From contig CAZQWJ010000001.1 in NCBI GenBank assembly GCA_964597265.1, positions 1 to 64,000 on the forward strand: a DNA stretch of 64,000 nt, given 5' to 3'. Of the stretch, positions 43,748 through 53,078 are shown one piece after another. Every line of letters begins with the position of its first letter. The first letter of the stretch is position 1. Source of the stretch: CAZQWJ01 sp964597265 (GTDB taxonomy: Bacteria > Patescibacteriota > 4484-211 > JAGQKX01). The position numbers and the translations under genes were made by a program. The notes under the pieces are model-generated. The model was not told the origin of the DNA. It ran no database searches and saw only the letters and a list, made by a program, of their open reading frames with translations.

Positions 43748-45148
43748 ATGCTCGACCCAAAATCTCTCTGGAAGGCAGTAATTGATGAAGTAGATGTAAC
43801 GATCGAATCTGCACCAGTGAAAGCGTGGCTCAAGCAAACGCAGGGATTGTCCTTTGAAGAAGATTCGTTTGTGGTGGGTTGTGAGCATACGTACACGCGT
43901 GATTTTTTGCAAACACACAGTCATGACCTTTTGCTAGACATTTTGCAGCGGATTACCAAACGAAAACTTTCACTACAGTGGGAAATTCTCCCCCCCAAAG
44001 AAACGCGGGAAACAGAAGCGCCCTTGTTTTCTGGTTTTGATCACGAACCAACCGATGCCAGTCGTCCTTCTTCCGGAGCGACATTGTATGAACGTGTGTC
44101 TCGAGAGTTTGACCTCGAACGAATTAATCACAATTACACATTGGATCGGTACATCGTAGGTCCCAGCAACAGGGTAGCACATGCCGCAGCTCAGGCAGTG
44201 ATTGATAACCCTGGTATGGCATATAATCCTTTGTTTATGTATGGCGGTACTGGGGTTGGCAAAACACACCTCATGCATGCCATTGGCAACGGTATCAAAA
44301 AGAATGATCCATCACTACGCGTCATTTACTTCACGAGCGAACAGTTTCTTAATGATTTTGTGGAGTACCTTATGAAGAAAAAAGAAATGATGACGTTTCG
44401 TAAGCGGTATCGTAGTGCGGATTGTATCCTGGTTGATGATGTGCAGTTTCTTGGAGGCAAGGAAGCGATTCAGGAAGAGTTTTATCATACATTCAACGAA
44501 CTGTATCAGAGTGGCCGGCAGATTGTGCTGGTGTCTGACCGGCTGCCGGACGATATTGCAAATCTCGCGGACAGACTGGTCTCACGGTTCAAGGGAGGAT
44601 TGATGGTTGATATTAATGCACCTGATTATGAAACGCGTGTCGCCATAATCCAGACTAAGGCAGAGGAGCTAGGCGTACAATTAGGTGCTCCTGCGGTAGA
44701 ATTGGTTGCTGATCTGATCAAAAGCAATATTCGGGAAATAGAGGGTGCATTGTTAAAAATAAAATCAGAGCTTATTGCTCGCGATGTAGCACATGTTGAT
44801 TTGGCGCTGATTGAGGATATCCTAGGCAAAAGAGAAATGATACGTGAACCGCGGCGTAAGTTGACACCAGAGCTTATTCTTAGTCTGATTACCGAAACCT
44901 ACGGCGTTTCGATGAAAGAGATCTGCGGCAAACGCAGAAAGAAAGAGATAGTAATTCCGCGACAGTTAGCGATGTTTATGCTGCGAGATGAAATAGGTAT
45001 GAATTATGTCGATATTGGCGGAGTATTGGGCGGGCGCGATCACTCAACGGTAATCCATGGATATGAACAGGTAAAAAGATTGATAGCAGGCGGTGACAAA
45101 GCGTTACAGGCAACCTTGACCAGTTTGCGAAAGGAGTTATATGAGTAA
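43748..45148 (+). CDS. dnaA: chromosomal replication initiator DnaA
   Basis: A 466-residue initiator. Domain I is at about 1-80 and a short variable domain II follows. The AAA+ domain III has Walker A GGTGVGKTHL and Walker B CILVDDVQFLGG. Domain IV is a DNA-binding helix-turn-helix with the DnaA signature (GGRDHSTVIHGYE). It binds the boxes upstream and opens the origin. ATG 43748 is chosen from the promoter position; the frame is open to a GTG at 43739. rpmH follows 62 bases after it on the same strand. Confidence 0.97.
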   Translation: MLDPKSLWKAVIDEVDVTIESAPVKAWLKQTQGLSFEEDSFVVGCEHTYTRDFLQTHSHDLLLDILQRITKRKLSLQWEILPPKETRETEAPLFSGFDHEPTDASRPSSGATLYERVSREFDLERINHNYTLDRYIVGPSNRVAHAAAQAVIDNPGMAYNPLFMYGGTGVGKTHLMHAIGNGIKKNDPSLRVIYFTSEQFLNDFVEYLMKKKEMMTFRKRYRSADCILVDDVQFLGGKEAIQEEFYHTFNELYQSGRQIVLVSDRLPDDIANLADRLVSRFKGGLMVDINAPDYETRVAIIQTKAEELGVQLGAPAVELVADLIKSNIREIEGALLKIKSELIARDVAHVDLALIEDILGKREMIREPRRKLTPELILSLITETYGVSMKEICGKRRKKEIVIPRQLAMFMLRDEIGMNYVDIGGVLGGRDHSTVIHGYEQVKRLIAGGDKALQATLTSLRKELYE

Positions 45149-45169
45149 AAAGCAAGAGAGAGCGACTGG

Positions 45170-45198
45170 TTGCTAATACAGACAAAATTTGCTATCCT
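45170..45198 (+). promoter_or_regulatory. rpmH promoter
   Basis: TTGCTA (45170-45175), a 17-base spacer and TATCCT (45193-45198), giving a leader of about 5 bases before the rpmH ATG. Confidence 0.6.
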
Positions 45199-45210
45199 TG
45201 CGAACAGTAT

Positions 45211-45366
45211 ATGCCAAAAAGAACCTATCAGCCCAAAAACCGAAGATCCAATAAAGTGCATGGTTTTCGCAAACGAATGGCTTCAAAAGACGGTCGTAAT
45301 GTACTAAAAAGCCGCCGCCTTAAAGGAAGAAAACAGCTTACCGTTCAAAAACGAAAAGCTGCGTAA
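45211..45366 (+). CDS. rpmH: 50S ribosomal protein L34
   Basis: A 51-residue, very basic protein with the L34 hallmark start MPKRTYQPKNRRS and the HGFRKRMASKDGRNVL core. The family is usually 44-50 residues; the extra residues are a basic C-terminal tail. It has its normal position between dnaA and rnpA and its own promoter. Confidence 0.97.
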   Translation: MPKRTYQPKNRRSNKVHGFRKRMASKDGRNVLKSRRLKGRKQLTVQKRKAA

Positions 45367-45410
45367 CATACTACCAACTGCTTAGCTGTAGGCTGAACAG
45401 TGTATCTTCC

Positions 45411-45746
45411 TTGCTTCCTCGTCAGCATCGACTAAAAGAAGAGTATCGGTTTCGTGTCCTGCGCAAACATGGTACTGTGGCCCGGACTCCGTATTTTCTT
45501 ATGAGTTTTTTGCCTAACAATCAGTCGATGAATAGGTTTGGTTTTATCGCAACCAAAAAACTTGGTACTGCCACCAGAAGAAATCGTGCGGTACGAGTGT
45601 TGCGCGAAGCAGTACGTACACTCCTTCCTGATATGACGCAAGGGTTTGATGTGGTCTTGGTAGCGCATGCACGTACACTGGAGGCAACTCCTGCCGAAGT
45701 AGCTCATGTAATGCGACAAACATTTCAACGGTATAACCTGCTATAA
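45411..45746 (+). CDS. rnpA: ribonuclease P protein component
   Basis: A 111-residue basic protein that assists the RNase P RNA in tRNA 5' maturation. It has the usual MLPRQHRLKEEYRF start and the RNR-type motif (TATRRNRAVRVLREAVR, near residue 55). The start is TTG at 45411, supported by the canonical N-terminus. It lies 44 bases after rpmH and before yidC, the conserved order. Confidence 0.93.
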   Translation: MLPRQHRLKEEYRFRVLRKHGTVARTPYFLMSFLPNNQSMNRFGFIATKKLGTATRRNRAVRVLREAVRTLLPDMTQGFDVVLVAHARTLEATPAEVAHVMRQTFQRYNLL

Positions 45747-45758
45747 TTACACGCGACT

Positions 45759-46430
45759 ATGCAAAACATCTGGCAACTATTTTTTATTAACCCACTTTCG
45801 AGCGCTCTCTTTTTCCTCAGTGATCTGACTGGCAACTTGGGTATAGCAATTATTATCTTGACGATTGTTATTCAGCTGGTATTGTTGCCGTTGCGTCTCC
45901 CATCGCTTCGTTCGGCAGAAAAAATGAAGACGCTTAAACCGCATCTGGATGACATCAAAAAGAAACATAAGGATAATCCGCAGAAAATGATGCAGGAACA
46001 AATGGAACTGTACCGCGAACATGGGGTGAGCCCGTTTGGAGGTATCCTCTCTTTGCTATTATCGCTCCCTATTGTGTTTGCGTTATACCGGGTGTTGCAA
46101 ACTGCAGTAAGTGCGCAAACAGAAGGCGTGATGTTTCTTTGGTTGAACTTGGCACAGCCTGATGGATACTATATCTTGCCGGCTGTCGTGGGGGCCACCC
46201 AGTGGCTGCTTACCCGTTTGTCCACGCCGTCACCAAGTAGCAATACCGGAACTGAGCCGGATATGGCTGTCGCGATGCAAAAGAACATGCAGATTGTGTT
46301 TCCATTGATGCTTGGCTTTATTACTATACAGCTGCCGAGCGGTGTAGGTATTTATTTTGTAGTAAGCGCAGTATTTGCTATAATCCAGCAAGTCATAATT
46401 GGGAAGAAGCTATGGATCCACAAACAATAA
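45759..46430 (+). CDS. yidC: YidC/Oxa1 family membrane protein insertase
   Basis: A 223-residue short-form YidC without the large periplasmic domain. It has five hydrophobic segments and a Lys-rich cytoplasmic loop (KTLKPHLDDIKKKHKDNP, near residue 70) typical of the family. It inserts membrane proteins together with or apart from Sec. TATAAT precedes the ATG by 11 bases. Its last 19 bases overlap jag in another frame. Confidence 0.93.
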   Translation: MQNIWQLFFINPLSSALFFLSDLTGNLGIAIIILTIVIQLVLLPLRLPSLRSAEKMKTLKPHLDDIKKKHKDNPQKMMQEQMELYREHGVSPFGGILSLLLSLPIVFALYRVLQTAVSAQTEGVMFLWLNLAQPDGYYILPAVVGATQWLLTRLSTPSPSSNTGTEPDMAVAMQKNMQIVFPLMLGFITIQLPSGVGIYFVVSAVFAIIQQVIIGKKLWIHKQ

Positions 46431-46906
46431 CAGAAATAAAACAAGTTACCGAAGAATTGCTAACCAAACTCAGCCTGACACCCGAGGTTGTTGTTGAGGT
46501 TGATGAGTCTGCTGTGGTGCAAGTCAATATTGTCAGTGGTGAAGGTTCGCCCGAAACAGATGAGACTTCTGAGCCATCAGCTCGTGGTATCCTAATCGGT
46601 CGTCATGGCGAGACACTACACGCGCTGCAGTTGCTCCTAGGGTTGATGATAAACAGGAAGAGAGATTCCTGGGTGCAAATCACCGTAGATGTGGACGGCT
46701 ATCGCAAACGACGAGAGGAACAGCTTGTTGCACTAGCCAACCGTATCGCAGAAAAAGTGCAGTACCTCAAAGAACCAATTGCCTTAAACCCCATGCCAGC
46801 AAGCGATCGACGAATTATTCATATGGCTTTGGTCGATACCGAAGGGGTAGTCAGTGAATCAACCGGTTCCGGCCGCCAACGAAAAATAGTAGTTTCACCC
46901 GCGTGA
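46412..46906 (+). CDS. jag: Jag/KhpB-like RNA-binding protein (KH plus R3H)
   Basis: A 164-residue RNA-binding protein. The KH domain has GRHGETL (near residue 70) and the R3H domain ends with the SDRRIIH core (near residue 132). The N-terminal Jag_N domain present in many Firmicutes is absent. In other bacteria it links RNA binding with cell elongation and division. It overlaps yidC by 19 bases, and GGGAAGAAG before its ATG may serve as a ribosome-binding site. Confidence 0.93.
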   Translation: MDPQTITEIKQVTEELLTKLSLTPEVVVEVDESAVVQVNIVSGEGSPETDETSEPSARGILIGRHGETLHALQLLLGLMINRKRDSWVQITVDVDGYRKRREEQLVALANRIAEKVQYLKEPIALNPMPASDRRIIHMALVDTEGVVSESTGSGRQRKIVVSPA

Positions 46907-48162
46907 GATATCAACGCCTTATACAGTTTTTGTTTTGGTTACTACCGTTTGTATTTTTTTGGCAAACTCGTTTTCCATTATTTAATCAATATCAGATCAG
47001 TGATTACCTCATTGGGTTTGTGTATGTACGAGACGTGGTGGTGGGATTGTTTGTGTTGGCGGTTATCGCAGGAGGGAAAGGAGAGTTTTGGCGGTGGGTG
47101 GTGTCTAAGCGGTGGTTTGTAGTGTGGTGTGTAGGTTTGATACTTTTTTCTGCCCTATCTATCATTCCTGCACCGTTGGTGAGTGTTGCACTATTTAGAA
47201 CAGTGTTTTTAGGGCTATATTGCCTGTTTGCACTTTGTTTTGGGTATGTGTTGGTTACATTGTACAAAGATAACCAGCGATGGTACGGCTGGTGGAATAT
47301 CCCCTTTGTGGTCATTGCAGTATTGAGTTCGTATGAAGTCATTATGGGTAGATCTGCGGGATTTCAGTTTTTGGGTGAGTGGACTTTTTCACTGACAACA
47401 CTGGATATTGCTACAGTTACAATCGGAACAACCACGTTTTTGCGTCCGTACGCGACATTCCCCCATCCGAATGTGCTGGGAGGAGTGAGTGTGGTGTTTT
47501 TGACGGTGTTGTTATACCAATGGCATCAACAACAAAACCCATCCAAATGGGCGTTAATGGGTTTGGCAGTACTCTGGTTTTTGGTCATTATTAGTTTTTC
47601 TCGTTCTGCTTGGCTGGGGTTGATCCTCGTGTTTGGGTTATATGTGTCTAAGAGTCTGCAAGATCGTACAAAAAGGCGCACGGCCTTGATGCTACTAATC
47701 GGCGTTTGTATCTTTGCCTTACCATACTTTTTGCGATTACTCGATAGTACCGATCCTTCGGTCATAGAGCGTGTGGAGCTTGTGAATCAGGCATTAACCC
47801 TTATCAAGACGTATCCGCTGCTTGGGGTGGGTAATGGAAATTTTGTCATAGCATTGGAAGAGACAGTATGGAAAGTATATCCTATAATCAAGCAACCGGT
47901 ACACATAGTATGGCTATTGGTAGTGGCAGAAATAGGCGTGATAGGAGGATTATGGTTTCTGGGGGGTTGGATATATACATTACTCAGAATTATAAAAAAT
48001 ACCATACATAAAAATAAATACGTAATAGTTTCGATGTTTGGCATAGTATTTGTAACAGCGTTTTTTGATCATTACTGGTGGAGTATACCTATAGGTCAAG
48101 CGTTGTTTTGGTGGATTATGGGTTATAGCCTGTCAGTGCTACAATGGGAAACTGAAACCTAA
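46903..48162 (+). CDS. O-antigen ligase/polymerase-like membrane protein
   Basis: A 419-residue polytopic protein with about 11 helices and a long extracytoplasmic loop containing the RPYATFPHPNVLGG segment and later the LLGVGNGNF motif, features of the Wzy_C/WaaL family. It would ligate or polymerise surface polysaccharide units. It starts with GTG overlapping the jag stop (GTGA). With 48591 and 49233 it forms a second surface-glycan cluster near the origin. Confidence 0.8.
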   Translation: MRYQRLIQFLFWLLPFVFFWQTRFPLFNQYQISDYLIGFVYVRDVVVGLFVLAVIAGGKGEFWRWVVSKRWFVVWCVGLILFSALSIIPAPLVSVALFRTVFLGLYCLFALCFGYVLVTLYKDNQRWYGWWNIPFVVIAVLSSYEVIMGRSAGFQFLGEWTFSLTTLDIATVTIGTTTFLRPYATFPHPNVLGGVSVVFLTVLLYQWHQQQNPSKWALMGLAVLWFLVIISFSRSAWLGLILVFGLYVSKSLQDRTKRRTALMLLIGVCIFALPYFLRLLDSTDPSVIERVELVNQALTLIKTYPLLGVGNGNFVIALEETVWKVYPIIKQPVHIVWLLVVAEIGVIGGLWFLGGWIYTLLRIIKNTIHKNKYVIVSMFGIVFVTAFFDHYWWSIPIGQALFWWIMGYSLSVLQWETET

Positions 48163-48166
48163 CTAT

Positions 48167-48586
48167 ATGCAACTTGATGTTTTTACTGATGGTGGTGCAC
48201 GAGGAAATCCCGGACCGGCGGCTATTGGAATAGCCATATACGAACGGGGCACCAAAAACGTCCCGCTCAAAACCATAAGTCAATTTCTAGGCTCTTCTCA
48301 GACAAACAACGAAGCCGAATATCAGGCGGTTATTGCGGCGTTGACCGCCTTAAACGAATTTTCGCCACAAGAGGCCAACTTTTATCTTGATTCAGAATTG
48401 GTAGTCAAACAATTGAACGGAGAATACAAGGTTAAGCAGCCACATCTTAAGGAATTTTATAACCAGATCAAGTCTTTGAGTACAACCATTCCTATGTTAA
48501 AATTTGACTATATACCACGGGCAAAAAATAAGGTTGCTGACGCTTTGGTCAACCAAGCCCTTGATGCACATGCAGCACAAGCATAA
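48167..48586 (+). CDS. rnhA: ribonuclease HI
   Basis: A 139-residue RNase H that cleaves RNA in RNA/DNA hybrids. The active-site residues are visible: Asp in TDGGARGNPGP, Glu in NNEAEYQA, Asp in LDSELVVKQ and Asp near the end (KVADALVNQAL). It is embedded among polysaccharide genes with 4-base gaps on both sides, so it is probably carried along in a shared transcript. Confidence 0.93.
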   Translation: MQLDVFTDGGARGNPGPAAIGIAIYERGTKNVPLKTISQFLGSSQTNNEAEYQAVIAALTALNEFSPQEANFYLDSELVVKQLNGEYKVKQPHLKEFYNQIKSLSTTIPMLKFDYIPRAKNKVADALVNQALDAHAAQA

Positions 48587-48590
48587 CTAT

Positions 48591-49217
48591 ATGGAATTAC
48601 GAGCGTTTTTGTTGTTCTTAAAAAGAAATTTGACAGCTATTGTATTGGTAGGCGCGATCACCGGCATACTGGCGTTACTCATATCGTTGCGCCTCCAGCC
48701 GACCTATCATGCAGTATTGTCTGTGTATGTGCAGAAAATCCCCGAGCAGCCTGCTGGTGGTGACTTTACGTTCGACGGGTTTTATGCCCAACAGGCAGCA
48801 GAATCGTATACCGATACCGTAGTCGGGCTGTTCGAAAGCCCCGCTATTTATGTGCGTGCGTTGCAAATTGCGGATCGAGATTCGGAAGCATCAGCAGTTG
48901 AGCAGGTCAAACAACAAACCCGTATTCAAAAAGTAGCACCACGCCTCATTGACTTGGAGGTGCGTTCGTATGAGCGTGAAGAAGCACGGATACTGGCACA
49001 ATCACTTTTTAAAGCAGTGAGTAATCGCCTGGATGAATTAACATTGGAAGATAGTGCTAATCTCAACATGAAGATCAATGCAGTCAATGACGAACCACTT
49101 ATTTCTCTGGCACAACCACGTGTGATATTGAATACAGTCGTTGGTGTATTGGTAGGGATATTTATTGCTACCACTGCATTGTTGCTAAAAGAGTATTTAT
49201 TGTCTGCACGACAGTAA
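48591..49217 (+). CDS. Wzz-like chain-length determinant protein
   Basis: A 208-residue protein with two membrane helices, near the N-terminus (about 15-36) and the C-terminus (about 178-198), and an extracytoplasmic segment between, the layout of Wzz/YveK polysaccharide co-polymerases. No tyrosine-kinase domain is fused or adjacent. ATG 48591 is chosen over an upstream in-frame start inside rnhA. It likely controls the length of the polymer made with the Wzy-like protein 46903. Confidence 0.75.
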   Translation: MELRAFLLFLKRNLTAIVLVGAITGILALLISLRLQPTYHAVLSVYVQKIPEQPAGGDFTFDGFYAQQAAESYTDTVVGLFESPAIYVRALQIADRDSEASAVEQVKQQTRIQKVAPRLIDLEVRSYEREEARILAQSLFKAVSNRLDELTLEDSANLNMKINAVNDEPLISLAQPRVILNTVVGVLVGIFIATTALLLKEYLLSARQ

Positions 49218-49232
49218 ATATAATAACTGCCC

Positions 49233-52200
49233 ATGCAAACAGAAAAAGTTCTCATTGCAGGAGTCTCCGGATTCCTCGGTTCACACCTGGCAAATTCCTT
49301 AATTGCAAGTGGTTTGAAAGTTGTTGGTGTAGATGCTCTTGTGAGTGGCAATAAAAGCAATATAGAGCATTTACTCGGCTCCCCTCAGTTTGATTTTATT
49401 GAAACGAATATTAATCAGCGGCTACCAGAAGCGTTTTTTGGCGAAGAGTGGTTAGCTATTGTACATGTGGCTAACACAGAAATACTCCCGTCAGGCAGTC
49501 GTATTGAACTAAATGAATTACTTACTAATTCGTTCGGTGTGAAAAATCTGCTTGATTTGGCTCTTCGTACCAAGTCAAAGATGATTTTCACCTCTACCAT
49601 TGATCTCTATCAAGGGTTGGCTTCCCATACCAGCCTTCATCATTACTATGAAAACTCTGAGCAGGCAGGGGTATTGAGTTATTCTGAAGCCAAACGATTC
49701 GCAGAAGCTTTGTGCCAGGAGTATGTAAATATCTATGGGGTGGACGTGAGGGTCGTTCGATTATCAGAAACATACGGTCCACGGATGAATTTGGAGTCGC
49801 CAACCTTAACTGCAAAATTGATCCGTAAGGGTCTGGAGGGCGGTGTTTTGGCTTTGGAAGATGTGGGGTCACGCATGTTGTATGTCACGTATTACTCGGA
49901 CGTGATTTTTGGCCTCAACAAGCTCGTGGTGAAAGAGGATGACAAATTGAGCGGAGGGATTTTTTATTTGGTGAATGAAGAGCCGGTTTCGGTGCTGAGT
50001 TTGGTGTTGGCGATTAAAGAATACGCTCCTGAAGAAATGACTGTAGAGTTTTTACCTAGGGTAGAAGAATCGTTGTTTGATCTGCCACGTATCAATTTGA
50101 CTCGGAGCAAAAACGAACTGTATTGGTCTCCCAAAATCGGCCTGCAAGAAGGTATCAAGCGTACGTTTGAGGATTTTGCTTCCAAGAAACCAACGCCCAC
50201 CCCTCGGGCCTCTGTAGAAATACCTGCAGTGGCTAAAAAAAAAGACCCGCCTCCGGTAGCTGATGCTGGTACGGCAGAGGAGGTTGAAGGTGAGTACATT
50301 GCTGACATCATTGATCATGCAGAAAAACAGCTAGAACAGCCCGAAATAGAAACGGTTCCCTCTGCAGCGCAACTCAAGCCTGCAACCGGCTGGTTATCGC
50401 TCAAAGATAAAGCCAGCAATCTCCCCATAAAAGGCCTATCTCTCAAAACACACCGCAAGTCGCGTGCGAAAGATTTACTTGTCATTGCTGCAGGTGCTGC
50501 ATTTGCATGGTTTGTTTTCGTTCCATTAGTGGGAATATTTGGCCATACAGCAGCGGCATACTACCACATGCAACAGTCACAGACCGCGTTACAACAAGTT
50601 GACTTGGTTCAGTCGCGCGAGCATCTCAGGAAAGCAGCCGGCAATATTACGGATTTGCAATACTATTTAAGCCGGACACAGGGAGCATGGTCTGTACTTG
50701 GGCAGAAAGAACTATTTACCACTATTGTACAGACGTCCGAAGCTGCCAAAATCGCTACGCTTGCAGCTTCCTGGGGAGTGCAGTTTGCAGATACCATACA
50801 CCCATGGTGGCAACCGCTCGTGCAGGGAGAAGATGATCTCGCTCTTCAAGAGGCACGTACGCCGGAACGTTTGGAGCAGGCCAAATTAGATTGGCGACTG
50901 TATCGAGAAAACATTGAACTCAGTAAGAGTATTTTTACCAAAATACGCGAAAAAAATAGCTGGCCAGCCACATTGGTCGAGGGAGTAACAGAAGCTGTAG
51001 AAATGGTCGAGACGCACACGCGTATGCCTGATGAATCATGGGTAAACCTGCCCGAATGGTTAGGGTACACGACTCCTCAGACCATAGTCGTGCTGTTACA
51101 AAATAATCACGAGTTGCGTGCAGGTGGAGGATTCATAGGTAGTTATGCGCTAGTAACGCTTGATAGCGGAATTATAAAGTCTCTTTTGATAGATGATATC
51201 TACAACCCCGACGGGCAATTGGACATAAAACGTACTGATACTGAGCCTCAGGTGCCGGAGGCGATTGCCAAATACATGGCAGTGCCCGAACTAGGGTTAC
51301 GGGATAGTAATTGGGATCCACATTTTCCGGAGTCTGGAGCAGCTTTTATTCAGCTATATGAAACCGCTACAGGTATAAGACCTAACTGGGTGTTTGGGGT
51401 AAATCTATTACTCATACAAGATTTGCTCAGAGTCGTGGAACCTCTGGACCTGCCAATTACCAATACCACGATAACAGCTGATAATCTCTTTGAAAAAGCC
51501 GAAGTGGCAAGTGAAGTAAATTTTGTCCCAGGATCTACCGGCAAAAAAGACTTTCTTACCGAGGCGGCGCAACAACTCTGGTTGGCATTGTTTCCACTTT
51601 CCGGAGAAACTCTTTCTCAGGTAATGCATGTGGTAGCGCAAAACATTGCACATGGTGAAATCATGGCCTATTCGTCTGTGCCTGCATGGCAAAAAACAGC
51701 AAGCGATCTTGGTGTTAGCGGCGAGGTGCTCCCTGCGGATCATGACTATCTGTATGTTGTGTCATCTAATGTTGGCGGAACCAAAGCCAATTATTGGGTA
51801 ACCCGTTCGACAGACTATTCAGTTTTTGTTGATCGTAATGGCCGACTTCGAGCCAAACTCATTATATCGTTTGATCACTCTGGTACTTCGGAGACCTGGC
51901 CGGGAGGTACATACAAGGATTATCTGCGTGTTTTGGTGCCTGAAGGGAGTACCTTGGTAGAGTCGGAAGGGTTTGATGACACGGTTTCTGTTGATACCAA
52001 ATGGGGAAAGAACGTTATTGGTGGGTTGGTTGAAGTACCGATTCAATCAAGCAAGCAGGTCGTACTTTCGTATGAATTGCCAGAGCGTCTTAATGTACAA
52101 GATACCTCGAAGTACTTATTATTGGTTCAACAACAACCTGGTATACGAGAAGAAGCTGTCAACGTTGCCCTAGGAGTACCCTTCTTTTTGTCTGTAGAAC

Positions 52201-52301
52201 AAACAGCACCTCCTGCCGAGAAGATTGGTGAAACCCTGTCATGGGGGCTGGATCTGCAACAAGATACTTTGTTTGAGGTTATGTTTTCCGAGCCACAATA
52301 A
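49233..52301 (+). CDS. fusion of NAD-dependent epimerase/dehydratase (SDR) and DUF4012 protein
   Basis: A 1022-residue protein. Residues 1-312 are a complete extended SDR: nucleotide-binding GVSGFLGSHL (9-18), catalytic YSEAK (near 150), and VRLSETYGPR as in nucleotide-sugar epimerases. A Pro/Glu linker follows, then a membrane segment (about 411-440) and a C-terminal DUF4012 region (core about 600-900, with NNHELRAGGGFIGSYAL). The DUF4012 part would be outside the cell. A cytoplasmic sugar enzyme tethered to an external domain is unusual. TATAAT lies 8 bases before the ATG. Confidence 0.85.
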   Translation: MQTEKVLIAGVSGFLGSHLANSLIASGLKVVGVDALVSGNKSNIEHLLGSPQFDFIETNINQRLPEAFFGEEWLAIVHVANTEILPSGSRIELNELLTNSFGVKNLLDLALRTKSKMIFTSTIDLYQGLASHTSLHHYYENSEQAGVLSYSEAKRFAEALCQEYVNIYGVDVRVVRLSETYGPRMNLESPTLTAKLIRKGLEGGVLALEDVGSRMLYVTYYSDVIFGLNKLVVKEDDKLSGGIFYLVNEEPVSVLSLVLAIKEYAPEEMTVEFLPRVEESLFDLPRINLTRSKNELYWSPKIGLQEGIKRTFEDFASKKPTPTPRASVEIPAVAKKKDPPPVADAGTAEEVEGEYIADIIDHAEKQLEQPEIETVPSAAQLKPATGWLSLKDKASNLPIKGLSLKTHRKSRAKDLLVIAAGAAFAWFVFVPLVGIFGHTAAAYYHMQQSQTALQQVDLVQSREHLRKAAGNITDLQYYLSRTQGAWSVLGQKELFTTIVQTSEAAKIATLAASWGVQFADTIHPWWQPLVQGEDDLALQEARTPERLEQAKLDWRLYRENIELSKSIFTKIREKNSWPATLVEGVTEAVEMVETHTRMPDESWVNLPEWLGYTTPQTIVVLLQNNHELRAGGGFIGSYALVTLDSGIIKSLLIDDIYNPDGQLDIKRTDTEPQVPEAIAKYMAVPELGLRDSNWDPHFPESGAAFIQLYETATGIRPNWVFGVNLLLIQDLLRVVEPLDLPITNTTITADNLFEKAEVASEVNFVPGSTGKKDFLTEAAQQLWLALFPLSGETLSQVMHVVAQNIAHGEIMAYSSVPAWQKTASDLGVSGEVLPADHDYLYVVSSNVGGTKANYWVTRSTDYSVFVDRNGRLRAKLIISFDHSGTSETWPGGTYKDYLRVLVPEGSTLVESEGFDDTVSVDTKWGKNVIGGLVEVPIQSSKQVVLSYELPERLNVQDTSKYLLLVQQQPGIREEAVNVALGVPFFLSVEQTAPPAEKIGETLSWGLDLQQDTLFEVMFSEPQ

Positions 52302-53028
52302 AGATCGACGGCCCCAGAAGAAAACGAGTAAAAAGCGGCTGCAGGAGGCGATCTATCCACACCAAAAGCGCAACAGGTAGTACTCGGTACACCAAGGGAA
52401 TACGGATATTAGAAACAGAAACCTGCCTGAGTAATTCAAAATCGTTTTCCTTTAATTTTTCCTGAATAAATTGCGGGTGAAATTGATAGAAAATACCATC
52501 CTCGCTCAAATTGACAGGTTTTGGGTCAATGAGGCCAGGCTGTTTTTTGAGCCACGCCTTGATGCGGGTTTTCACATGTGCTTTGTTGGCATATTGCATA
52601 ACTAGCAAGCCGCCTGGCCGTAGAATACGATAAATTTCATGCAATGCCAAACTTGGCCGTTCTAGGTGGTGGATTACGCGTACCATTAGTGCTACATCAA
52701 ACGTTTCGTCTCCGAACGGCAATTCATACACATTTCCCTGTTGAGTACTAATATGGTGATAATTTTGTGCCTCTATCTGAGACTGGGCTATTTGTAGTGC
52801 CTGTTTGGAGTAGTCAAGGATTGTAATATGCTTGAACTTGTTGTGATATTTCTCCAAAAATCTACCATAGCTACCACCGATATCAATAAGATGCTCCCCA
52901 AAGGCCGGGAGTAGTTTGTCAACGGTTTGTTTTTCGATTTTGTCGTCATATTGACGATTACGCCAATATTCTCTATAATCGTAACCCGATTGATCATAAT
53001 CGGAAACATCAATATGTGTCGTTTGCAT
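52279..53028 (-). CDS. class I SAM-dependent methyltransferase
   Basis: A 249-residue Methyltransf_11-type enzyme. Motif I is LIDIGGSYGRFLEKY (near residue 50), motif II ITILDYS, a post-motif VALMVRVIHHLE, and motif III LRPGGLLVMQ. The substrate is unknown; the basic/hydrophobic C-terminal region suggests membrane association. It converges with the SDR-DUF4012 gene (23-base overlap) and diverges from rplY. TACCAT lies exactly 6 bases before the ATG. Confidence 0.85.
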   Translation of the reverse strand: MQTTHIDVSDYDQSGYDYREYWRNRQYDDKIEKQTVDKLLPAFGEHLIDIGGSYGRFLEKYHNKFKHITILDYSKQALQIAQSQIEAQNYHHISTQQGNVYELPFGDETFDVALMVRVIHHLERPSLALHEIYRILRPGGLLVMQYANKAHVKTRIKAWLKKQPGLIDPKPVNLSEDGIFYQFHPQFIQEKLKENDFELLRQVSVSNIRIPLVYRVLPVALLVWIDRLLQPLFTRFLLGPSIFIVARKT

Positions 53029-53078
53029 TGCGTAATGGTATCACAAATGCAACGCAAAGATTACGTTATCCAGGATAT

